Assembly (NCBI GenBank): GCA_003519445.1 | Contig: DOWS01000054.1 | Coordinates: 1 to 29,773 of the forward strand | Reading direction: 5' to 3' | Length of the DNA: 29,773 bases | From: Candidatus Daviesbacteria bacterium | GTDB lineage: Bacteria > Patescibacteriota > Microgenomatia > Daviesbacterales > UBA10151 | Part shown: one piece after another, positions 22,227 to 29,046 of the stretch | Layout: every line of letters begins with the position of its first letter | Position numbering within the stretch: the stretch's first letter is position 1 | Made by a program: the position numbers and the translations under genes | The notes under the pieces: model-generated | What the model was told of the DNA's origin: nothing | Database searches by the model: none | Seen by the model: only the letters and a program-made list of their open reading frames with translations

Positions 22227-23273
22227 ATGCTTATGAAAATTAAACAAGATAAGGTTTTAACAGCTATAGTTGGCAGTTACCCGAAGCCTAAATACATCTA
22301 TGCAAAATCAGGCAGGAAACTGCTGGATAATCTCGGTTTTTCTTTCAATGTAAAGAATAAAAATCTGGATAGAGCTTGTCAGGAGGCAATTCAGGATCAA
22401 AATGAAGCAGGCATTGATTTAGTGACTGACGGGGAAGAAAGGAGAGGGCATTATGTTTTATATGTCCTGAAAGGTTTAGAGGGGATTGACTTTAATAATC
22501 TAAAAACTATCTCTATCCGTGGTGGAATTTATAAACGGGATGTGCCTGTGGTAAGAGGAAAAATTAGATATAAGGAACCCATATTGGTTGATGATTTTCA
22601 ATTTACCAAAAAATATGCCAAAAATTTTGCCAAAATTGGTTTGCCGGGTCCCTCCACTGTAGTTGATTGCATTGCTGATGATTATTACCAGAACCTGGAA
22701 AAATTGGCTTTTGATTATGCCCAGGCCATCCGTTATGAAGTAGCCGACTTAATCAAAGCAGGCTGTCAAATCATCCAATTTGACGATCCGGTCTTACTGC
22801 GTTACCCGGATAGAGCAAAAAAGTGGGGATTGAAAGCTTTAGAAGCTTGTTTTAAAGGATGGGAAGATCAAGCAACTTTTATTGTGCATATCTGCTGCGG
22901 TTATCCTAACAAACCATTGGAGAAAAAAGGCATTAAATATAAGGCCAATCAAGATTATTATGCTGATGTTTTAGAGTGGTTTTCTCGTTCTAAATTAGAT
23001 GCAGTTTCCATAGAAGGAGCTCAATCTAAACTGGATTTATCAGTGTTGCCAAACATAGGCAAAAAGGCAGTGATGCTGGGAGTTTTGGATGTCGGTGAGA
23101 ATAGAGTTGAGAGTGTTGATGAATTGGTTAACCGTGGTCAAGAAGCCTTGAGGTATTTACCGGCCAATCAACTGATCCTGGCTCCTGATTGCGGCATGTT
23201 GCAGCTGTCGAGAAAATCATCCAAGGCCAAGCTAAAAAATATGGCAGAAGCAGTAAAGGAATTAAATAAATGA
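22227..23273 (+). CDS. metE: Cobalamin-independent methionine synthase, short (core) form
   Basis: This 348-residue protein corresponds to the catalytic C-terminal barrel of MetE and lacks the N-terminal half, as in archaeal core-MetE enzymes. Zinc ligands are visible: His and Cys in FIVHICCGYP, the Glu in VSIEGAQS and the Cys in LAPDCGM. Substrate-site motifs include VGSYPKP, DLVTDGEERRGHY, GLPGPSTVVD and IIQFDDPVLL. It should methylate homocysteine; the methyl donor of core enzymes may be a corrinoid or a simple folate. The start is 22227 or 22233, and no Shine-Dalgarno sequence separates it from the terminator. The stop overlaps the following methyltransferase start (ATGA). The SAM-I leader supports the methionine role. 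Confidence 0.88.
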   Translation: MLMKIKQDKVLTAIVGSYPKPKYIYAKSGRKLLDNLGFSFNVKNKNLDRACQEAIQDQNEAGIDLVTDGEERRGHYVLYVLKGLEGIDFNNLKTISIRGGIYKRDVPVVRGKIRYKEPILVDDFQFTKKYAKNFAKIGLPGPSTVVDCIADDYYQNLEKLAFDYAQAIRYEVADLIKAGCQIIQFDDPVLLRYPDRAKKWGLKALEACFKGWEDQATFIVHICCGYPNKPLEKKGIKYKANQDYYADVLEWFSRSKLDAVSIEGAQSKLDLSVLPNIGKKAVMLGVLDVGENRVESVDELVNRGQEALRYLPANQLILAPDCGMLQLSRKSSKAKLKNMAEAVKELNK

Positions 23274-23986
23274 GCGTAGAAACTAAAGAAGGCCAATATT
23301 ATTATGGCGATGTTTATGAATTAGGGGCATCGCACCCCTTATCTTCTATTTCGCAAAGAGCTTACTCGGGGCTATCCTTGGAGGGAGAGGGTTGGATTTT
23401 GGATATAGGCGGAGGAAGCGGCCGTTTTCCTCTGCAGGCACCAAGGCCGAGATCTGCGCGCTTTTTAGTAATTGATATAAACAAAGCCGTAATTGATCAA
23501 TGCCGGGCAGCAATTTTGCAAGACGGGAGAATGGATGAAGCTGTTGTTGGGGATATTACCAAATTGGCTAGCTTACCGGCAGTGCAAAACAGGGAGTTTA
23601 GAGGAGCTGTGTCTTGGAGGGTTATTCACGCGTTGACTCGTGACCAGCAATTACAAGTTTTAGACCAAGTAAGACGGATATTACCAGAGAGAGTACCATT
23701 CTTTTTAGCAGTGGCATCAGACACGGATTGGAAGGCTGCCGAACTTAAAGCCCAAGGTATTTATACGCAGGATGGTCCTAATAATTGTGCAGGGATAATG
23801 GGTTTAACGGAGCCTTTTCAGGTAGATTTCTTTAATCCGGATAAACTGGAAAAATTGGTAGCTCGAGCAGGATTTAAGGTCGAAGGAATAGAAGGATTTC
23901 AGGAACCTACCGGTTATGATAAGTTAAGGGAGACGCATCCACTTAATGATTATCTATTCTGCTATTCTTTGACCCCCACCAGATAA
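23270..23986 (+). CDS. Class I SAM-dependent methyltransferase
   Basis: This 238-residue Rossmann methyltransferase has motif I WILDIGGGSGRFPLQ (about residues 42-57), acidic motif II FLVIDINKAVIDQC, VVGDITKL and the motif IV-like WRVIHALTRDQQLQVLDQVR. It is translationally coupled to metE (4-base overlap) and shares its SAM riboswitch. This suggests a role in methionine/SAM metabolism or a major SAM-consuming reaction. The substrate cannot be told from sequence. Its 3' end overlaps the opposing VanW gene by 25 bases. Confidence 0.82.
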   Translation: MSVETKEGQYYYGDVYELGASHPLSSISQRAYSGLSLEGEGWILDIGGGSGRFPLQAPRPRSARFLVIDINKAVIDQCRAAILQDGRMDEAVVGDITKLASLPAVQNREFRGAVSWRVIHALTRDQQLQVLDQVRRILPERVPFFLAVASDTDWKAAELKAQGIYTQDGPNNCAGIMGLTEPFQVDFFNPDKLEKLVARAGFKVEGIEGFQEPTGYDKLRETHPLNDYLFCYSLTPTR

Positions 23987-25692
23987 ACGGCTTGCCAGGG
24001 TTTGTAAGCAGATTTAAAAATTTCTTTAATCAGGGTTTGCCCTCCTTTAGTGACTGTTCTGGAGAATGTGACATCCGCTCCCCAGGCAGACCAATCCACC
24101 TGTTTGATTTCTCCTTTGAGCAGAGTAGGATCATCCTGGCGCAGTTCCGCAGGAGGTGGAGTTTGGTTAGCCACAATTGGTTTGGAAATGGTGGCTACTC
24201 TGCCATCCGGCGTGCCATATAAATCAACATACAAAGTTGTGCCGGCAGTATAGGCTTGGATTAAAATATGGGCAGGGGTATCGTTTTTAAACTGAAAATC
24301 AACAGATGGATAAAAAACAGTGGCATCCAAACCGGGCGGAAAACCCTGTTCATAATAACCCACCCGGTAGGCATGAGCTGTTCTTTTAACCACCGGCAAT
24401 CCCGCATTTAAAACTGCCCTAAAAAGTGTGGTAGAATCCTGGCACACCCCGCCCCCGTCATCTAAAACAGTTCTACCTTCTTTAATTACATAGGCTTTTC
24501 TAAACCCGGTGGCCTCGGTAATATCGCCCACTGTCTGGTTAAAAGAAAAAACTTCGCCCGGCGGAACCAATACTCCGTTTATTTTTTGGGCAGTTAAGTT
24601 AATGTTATACACTCTGTTGGGGATAGAGCCGGCAAAATAAGAAACTCCGCGGCCCAAAAGTTCTTTAATTCCCAAAGAATTAACATCTTGAGTCTGTACT
24701 TTTGGTTTGACTACTGCTACAGGCAAGTTGATAGTTTTTTGAGATTGATTTAAGGCATCAGTTAGCAGCTGATAAGTTTTGTCGTTGTCTAATTTTCTGC
24801 CTTCTCTGGAGGAGGCAAAAGCAATTACTCTTTTGGTTTGCGGATTAAATTCAAACAAACCTTCTTGCACCTCCTGATCTATTGAGGAGGCAATTTTTTG
24901 TAAGTACGAAAGGGTTTTATCTTTATCGAGCAATAGATCCCCGCCGCTTGTTAAATCCAAAATGGCCAGCAGCTGTTTAATGTCTATTTCCCAGGTGCTT
25001 TCATCAAAGGTCAGCTTGACAGGTTCTTCTTGGGTATTTTCCAAAGCGATTTTTGCTTTTTGTACATGCTCTGTAGTGATTTTAGGAGGGATGATTTTAA
25101 ACAATAGTTCCAATGTAGTTTGGCCAAACAGCAGATAATCCCCTATTAAAGTTTTAAGCTCTTCTTTATCCAGTTCTTGGCCATCTTTGGCCTTTTTGAT
25201 CTGGATCTGGGCAGAAGGAGAAGAGTCCTGGTTTACTTCAGAGAAGATTATTTGGGCATCTTGCGGAGCTTGATACACAGAAGCTGCGATTTTTTCCAGT
25301 TGATTGTCCAATTGCAAATAAATTTTGGGTTTTGCGCTGGCATTAAAAAATAAAGTTTTCAGTTGTTCTTTGTGGCTTGTTTGAAAGACTTCATTCAGAC
25401 TGGAATAATCCAGTCTGGCAGAAGAGGTGGCCAGATCAATAGTGAATCCATCAAACTGAAGTTTTTCATTGGCCCTTTGATTAAATTTGCTACTGACTAC
25501 TCTTTGGGCCTGGGCTTTGGTTAAAAAAGTGATATTGGTATCTCCTACATAGGTAAAGGGTAAAAATTTATCCTGGAAAATTACTTGGTAGGTTAGAATA
25601 AATAAAGCTATAAGAATAAAGAATAAAGTTGCCGGCAGCGCATAATGCTTAATTCTTAATTCTAAATTCTTAATTCTTTTTCTCACGGGCAT
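23962..25692 (-). CDS. VanW-family surface protein with peptidoglycan-binding-like repeats
   Basis: This 576-residue protein has one N-terminal membrane anchor (about residues 17-35, ALPATLFFILIALFILTY). Two YoaR-like/PG_binding_4 regions follow (about 45-185 and 190-310). The VanW domain (about 335-490) carries GEVFSFNQTVGDITEATGF, DDGGGVCQDSTTLFRAVLNA and NRVYNINLTAQKINGVLVPP. A C-terminal G5-like beta region closes it (VDWSAWGADVTFSRTVTKGG). Such proteins sit outside the membrane and are linked to cell-wall handling, although the activity of VanW is unknown. The N-terminal codons (KNLELRIKHY) are formed from a heptamer repeat (25649-25676). Confidence 0.88.
   Translation of the reverse strand: MPVRKRIKNLELRIKHYALPATLFFILIALFILTYQVIFQDKFLPFTYVGDTNITFLTKAQAQRVVSSKFNQRANEKLQFDGFTIDLATSSARLDYSSLNEVFQTSHKEQLKTLFFNASAKPKIYLQLDNQLEKIAASVYQAPQDAQIIFSEVNQDSSPSAQIQIKKAKDGQELDKEELKTLIGDYLLFGQTTLELLFKIIPPKITTEHVQKAKIALENTQEEPVKLTFDESTWEIDIKQLLAILDLTSGGDLLLDKDKTLSYLQKIASSIDQEVQEGLFEFNPQTKRVIAFASSREGRKLDNDKTYQLLTDALNQSQKTINLPVAVVKPKVQTQDVNSLGIKELLGRGVSYFAGSIPNRVYNINLTAQKINGVLVPPGEVFSFNQTVGDITEATGFRKAYVIKEGRTVLDDGGGVCQDSTTLFRAVLNAGLPVVKRTAHAYRVGYYEQGFPPGLDATVFYPSVDFQFKNDTPAHILIQAYTAGTTLYVDLYGTPDGRVATISKPIVANQTPPPAELRQDDPTLLKGEIKQVDWSAWGADVTFSRTVTKGGQTLIKEIFKSAYKPWQAVYLVGVKE
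25649..25676. repeat. Heptamer tandem repeat at the VanW gene start (4 units)
   Basis: TTAATTC, TTAATTC, TAAATTC, TTAATTC run in tandem; a second 7-bp pair (GAATAAA twice) lies about 25 bp away at 25614-25628. They encode the segment before the membrane anchor of the VanW protein. Confidence 0.6.
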
Positions 25693-25710
25693 ATTTTAAA
25701 CTGTTTGGGA

Positions 25711-25716
25711 TATAAT
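25711..25716 (+). promoter_or_regulatory. -10 box of the solute-binding protein gene
   Basis: TATAAT, 7 bases before the ATG at 25724. No clear -35 and no Shine-Dalgarno sequence; probably leaderless. Confidence 0.45.
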
Positions 25717-25723
25717 AAAAAGA

Positions 25724-27034
25724 ATGAAGAAAATTATTATCATTGCTTTGTCCTTGGCCATTATTGTGGGGTTTTTGTGGTGGAAGTTTGGGCCAAATCT
25801 TTTTCAAAAGAGCGGGCCAAAAGGCCCGGTGGAGTTAACCTATTGGGGTCTGTGGGAAGAAGAGGATTTATTGCGACCCTTGATTTTGCAGTTTGAGAGC
25901 CAAAACCCCAATATCAAAGTAAATTATGTCCGCCAGTCATCTGTGAATTATAAATCCAGAGTGCAAACGCAAGTGAGGGAAGGAACAGGGCCGGATGTTT
26001 TCCGGATTCACAATTCCTGGATGCCCATGTTTGAAGCTGATTTGTATCCTGCCCCAAGCGATATTTTGACCCCTGATGAGTTTGGTAAGACTTTTTATCC
26101 GGTGGCCAAAGATTCTCTGGTCAAAAACAGTCAAATTTTGGCCGTGCCCATGGAAATAGACGGCCTGGCTCTTTATTATAATGAAGAGATTTTAAATGGT
26201 GTGGGTGGGCAAGTACCCAAATCATGGCAGGAGTTTATAAATACAGCAATAAAAATGACTGTCAGGGATCAATCCGGCCAAATCCAAACTGCAGGAGCAG
26301 CTTTGGGAACTAGCGGTAATGTGGATCACTTTTCAGATATTTTGGGGCTTTTGATTTTGCAACAGCCCGGAGCTTCTTTAGAAAATCCGGCCTCGCCGCA
26401 AGTGGCAGAAATACTTCGTTTTTACACCGGTTTTGTAACTGATCCGCGCAAAAAAACCTGGGATGTGAATTTGTCTAAATCAACTGATATGTTTGCTTCG
26501 GGCAGGTTGGGTTTTTATTTTGCCCCCAGTTGGAGAGCCCATGAACTGCGGGTTACTAATCCCAACTTAAAATTTAAAATAACTCCTGTGCCCCAGCTTA
26601 CAGCAAGCAAGCCTGTTACCTGGGCCAGTTTTTGGGTAGAAGGAGTTGCTAAAACAAGCAAGCACCCCAAAGAAGCCTGGCAGTTTGTTAAGTTTTTGGT
26701 ATCTGCAGAGGCGGAAAAACTTTTTTATCAGGAAGCTAGCAAAATAAGACTTTTTGGGGAGCCATATTCACGGGTGGATTTGGCAGGAGAGATGATTAAT
26801 GATCCTATTGCCGGAGCTTTTGTTAGTCAGGGCCCTTATTATAAATCCTGGTATTTATCCAGTAATACCATGGACGGGGGGATTAATGACGAGATCATCA
26901 AATATTTTGAAGATGCCATAAATTCAACTCTGGCCGGCGGAGATCCCCAGGCAGCTTTGCAAACAGTAGCCTCCGGCGTAAAACAGGTCTTGGATAAATA
27001 TACTAAACCTGTACTTGTTCCAACCGGAAAATAA
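25724..27034 (+). CDS. Membrane-anchored extracellular solute-binding protein (family 1)
   Basis: This 436-residue sugar-type binding protein opens with a membrane helix (MKKIIIIALSLAIIVGFLWW) but no lipobox cysteine, so it is probably anchored by an uncleaved helix. The fold pattern is that of maltose-type binding proteins: LTYWGLWEEEDLLRPLILQF, QVREGTGPDVFRIHNSWMP, VPMEIDGLALYYNEEIL, WASFWVEGVAKTSKHPKEAW and DAINSTLAGGDPQAALQ. No ABC permease or ATPase genes are in the window, so it is an orphan here. The RpiB-like gene follows after 1 base, suggesting a sugar-related operon. Confidence 0.88.
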   Translation: MKKIIIIALSLAIIVGFLWWKFGPNLFQKSGPKGPVELTYWGLWEEEDLLRPLILQFESQNPNIKVNYVRQSSVNYKSRVQTQVREGTGPDVFRIHNSWMPMFEADLYPAPSDILTPDEFGKTFYPVAKDSLVKNSQILAVPMEIDGLALYYNEEILNGVGGQVPKSWQEFINTAIKMTVRDQSGQIQTAGAALGTSGNVDHFSDILGLLILQQPGASLENPASPQVAEILRFYTGFVTDPRKKTWDVNLSKSTDMFASGRLGFYFAPSWRAHELRVTNPNLKFKITPVPQLTASKPVTWASFWVEGVAKTSKHPKEAWQFVKFLVSAEAEKLFYQEASKIRLFGEPYSRVDLAGEMINDPIAGAFVSQGPYYKSWYLSSNTMDGGINDEIIKYFEDAINSTLAGGDPQAALQTVASGVKQVLDKYTKPVLVPTGK

Positions 27035-27035
27035 G

Positions 27036-27461
27036 ATGAAACTTGTGGTGGCATCGGATGAAAGAACTGCTTTAACTGATTTTGTGGTGGACTGGTTAAA
27101 GTCAAAGGGACACCAGCTAATTTTGCGGGGCATTTTGGGTAATCCACCCACGGATAGATGGGTGGAAATTGGTAAAGAGGCGGCATTTATGGTGGCAGAG
27201 GGAAAAGTTGAAAGGGGGATTTTGTTTTGCTGGTCAGGGACAGGAGTTTGCATGGCAGCCAACAGGATCAAAGAGGCTAGAGCCGCGCTTTGCTGGAGCA
27301 GTGAAATTGCCCGTCTGTCCAGAAAATGGGACAATGCCAATATTTTATGTCTGGCCTTGGTAGATACCAAAGAAGAAATAGTTAGAGAAATAATTGATGC
27401 TTTCTTGCAAACTGAATTTAATGAAGAAGGCTTAAATGAGGCAGATAAATTGGATACTTGA
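27036..27461 (+). CDS. RpiB/LacAB-family protein, divergent active site
   Basis: A 141-residue protein with the RpiB fold: MKLVVASDERTALTDFVVDW, GILFCWSGTGVCMAANRIKE, AALCWSSEIARLSRKWDNAN and ILCLALVDTKEEI. RpiB isomerises ribose-5-phosphate and ribulose-5-phosphate. Here the usual SDH reads SDE and the usual HNDAN reads WDNAN, so two histidines found in typical RpiB/LacB proteins are missing, while the Cys of the GTG loop is shifted (FCWSGTG). It may act on another sugar phosphate or be non-catalytic. It starts 1 base after the solute-binding protein stop. Its own stop lies in the -35 of the following toxin-antitoxin promoter. Confidence 0.8.
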   Translation: MKLVVASDERTALTDFVVDWLKSKGHQLILRGILGNPPTDRWVEIGKEAAFMVAEGKVERGILFCWSGTGVCMAANRIKEARAALCWSSEIARLSRKWDNANILCLALVDTKEEIVREIIDAFLQTEFNEEGLNEADKLDT

Positions 27462-27495
27462 CGCCACAGACAGAGTGTGTATAATAGTGTGTATA
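27458..27495 (+). promoter_or_regulatory. Third toxin-antitoxin promoter with direct-repeat operator
   Basis: TTGACG (27458-27463), 16 bp and TATAAT (27480-27485). AGTGTGTATA is repeated at 27474-27483 and 27486-27495, a 12-bp period overlapping the -10 and reaching the start codon at 27495. The mRNA would be leaderless and the repeats fit an RHH operator. Confidence 0.7.
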
Positions 27496-27749
27496 TGGAC
27501 ATAGTTCGCGCTAATATAACTTTTCCTAAAACCTTACTCTTAGAAGTTGACAAACTTGCAGGTTCTAGAAATAGAAGTGCTTTTCTAGCGGATTCTGTAC
27601 GCGAATGTTTGGCCAGATTAAAATTTTCCAAAGTAGCTGAAGACTCAATCGGCATATTGAATCCTAAAGATTATCCGAATTTTGCAACACCAACTAAAGT
27701 AAAAAAATACACAAGAGCTTTCCGCAAGAAAAATAGCGTAAGAGTATAA
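27495..27749 (+). CDS. Ribbon-helix-helix antitoxin
   Basis: An 84-residue protein with an N-terminal RHH (RANITFPKTLLLEVDKLA, SRNRSAFLADSVRECLARL) and a basic C-terminus (KVKKYTRAFRKKNSVRV). The start at 27495 is 9 bases after the -10 box; the ATG at 27477 lies inside the promoter. It ends 1 base before the PIN gene. By position it neutralises that toxin and represses the operon through the direct repeats. Confidence 0.8.
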   Translation: MDIVRANITFPKTLLLEVDKLAGSRNRSAFLADSVRECLARLKFSKVAEDSIGILNPKDYPNFATPTKVKKYTRAFRKKNSVRV

Positions 27750-27750
27750 A

Positions 27751-28125
27751 GTGCCAATCTATCTTTTAGATTCTGATGTAATAATAAATTATTTTGCAAA
27801 GCACCAACCTGCTGTTTCCTTAATTACACAAATATCTCAAGTTGAAGCACCTGCAACCACAGTTCTTTCTGTTGTTGAAGTGAAAATTGGAGTAAAAGAT
27901 GCGCAGATGCCAAAAGTAGAAAGTTTTTTTGATGCTTTAAAAATTATTCCTTTGGATGAAGAGATTGTTAATCTAGCTGTGGATCTAATTAGAAAATTTT
28001 CCAAAAAAGGGAAGATAATACATCTCGTTGATGCCTGTATTGCTGCTACTGCTATTGTAAATACTATGGTTTTAGTGACAGGTAATAAAAAAGATTACCC
28101 AATGGAAGAGTTAAAGTTGCTTTGA
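27751..28125 (+). CDS. PIN-domain RNase toxin (VapC-like), GTG start
   Basis: This 124-residue PIN protein has Asp7 and Asp9 in YLLDSDVIINYF, a Glu in VLSVVEVKIG, the acidic cluster in LVDACIAATAIV and a C-terminal LVTGNKKDYPM. The length is typical of VapC and the catalytic acids are kept. The GTG at 27751 is chosen because it gives the conserved N-terminus directly after the antitoxin stop. It converges with murB 21 bp downstream. Confidence 0.85.
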   Translation: MPIYLLDSDVIINYFAKHQPAVSLITQISQVEAPATTVLSVVEVKIGVKDAQMPKVESFFDALKIIPLDEEIVNLAVDLIRKFSKKGKIIHLVDACIAATAIVNTMVLVTGNKKDYPMEELKLL

Positions 28126-28146
28126 CATAAAATAATAATGCATCTA

Positions 28147-29031
28147 TTAAAGAGATGGTAAATTAATCAGTTGGACTTCGGGTTCAAGGGTAATGTTGAA
28201 TTTTTCTTTGACCAGTAGGGCATATTTTTTGGCCAGATTATAAAAAGATTTGGCAGTTCCCCCGCCTTTGTTTATAAATAAATTGGCATGGTAATCTGCG
28301 ATATAGATATTATCTAAGGAAGCTCCTTTGGCCCCAACTTCTTCCAGCAATGTGCCTGCGGGTAGTTTTCCATAAATAATTTTATCTGAAACTTTTTCCA
28401 GGATTTCTTTTGAAAGAGTTTCTGCAATTATGTTTTTGAAAAATGAGCCCGGGCATTTAATGCCAAGAGGATATTTAATTAATCTTTTGGCTAAAACTGC
28501 TTCTGCCTCTTTTTTCAGCTCTGCAGGCTCTGCATTTTCCAGTTGAAAAGTAACTTCTAAGATAATATCTTTCTTTTTTTTAAAGATACTGTCACGGTAG
28601 CTAAAAAGACAACTATTTTTAGTAATAGTCTTGAGATTCTTCGCTTTGCTCAGAATGACAGCATGAGTAATGTAGTCGGAAATGGTTTGGCCATAGGCTC
28701 CGGCATTGCCATAAACTGCTCCGCCCACAGTTCCCGGAATGCCTGTTAATTTTTGCAGTCCTGCCAGCCCGTGTTCTATGGAATAATTAACTAAATCTTG
28801 CAAAAGAGTGCCACTTTTGACACTCACATCACCGGATATGCCTGTAATTTCATTTTTAATAACTAATTTATCAATTCCTTCATCAGAAACCAGTAAATTA
28901 CCGCCACCGCCAATGATTAAAAAGTCCGAATTTTTTTTGATAAGATCCAGCAGTTCCTGTTCCGAACGGACAATTTGAAAATCTTTGGCAGGGCCGCCAA
29001 TTTGCAGGGTGGTGATTTTACTCATTAACAT
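28147..29031 (-). CDS. murB: UDP-N-acetylenolpyruvoylglucosamine reductase
   Basis: MurB reduces UDP-GlcNAc-enolpyruvate to UDP-MurNAc with NADPH and FAD, a committed step of peptidoglycan synthesis. FAD-binding and active-site motifs: LIIGGGGNLLVSDEGID, LTGIPGTVGGAVYGNAGAYG, SYRDSIFKKK (Arg146), CPGSFFKN with the proton-donating Ser, and a terminal EPEVQLI with the Glu. At 294 residues it is a normal short MurB. Residues 124-133 (AVILSKAKNL) are encoded by a dispersed mini-repeat (28633-28660) placed before the YRDS motif. The start is 29031 or 29025. It is divergent from the gene at 29047. Confidence 0.94.
   Translation of the reverse strand: MLMSKITTLQIGGPAKDFQIVRSEQELLDLIKKNSDFLIIGGGGNLLVSDEGIDKLVIKNEITGISGDVSVKSGTLLQDLVNYSIEHGLAGLQKLTGIPGTVGGAVYGNAGAYGQTISDYITHAVILSKAKNLKTITKNSCLFSYRDSIFKKKKDIILEVTFQLENAEPAELKKEAEAVLAKRLIKYPLGIKCPGSFFKNIIAETLSKEILEKVSDKIIYGKLPAGTLLEEVGAKGASLDNIYIADYHANLFINKGGGTAKSFYNLAKKYALLVKEKFNITLEPEVQLINLPSL
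28633..28660. repeat. Dispersed mini-repeat translated inside murB
   Basis: On the coding strand this reads TGTCATTCTGAGCAAAGC followed by GAAGAATCTC, the sequence that gives the peptide VILSKAKNL. It is the same repeat style as 10510-10530 and 29701-29773 and sits in a tolerant loop of MurB. Confidence 0.7.
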
Positions 29032-29046
29032 GTGTAGAATTGTACC

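Noticed and set aside
26924..27655. 243-residue minus-strand ORF
   Set aside because: It lies opposite the end of the solute-binding protein gene, the RpiB-like gene and the RHH antitoxin gene, all with family motifs, and has no recognisable domain.
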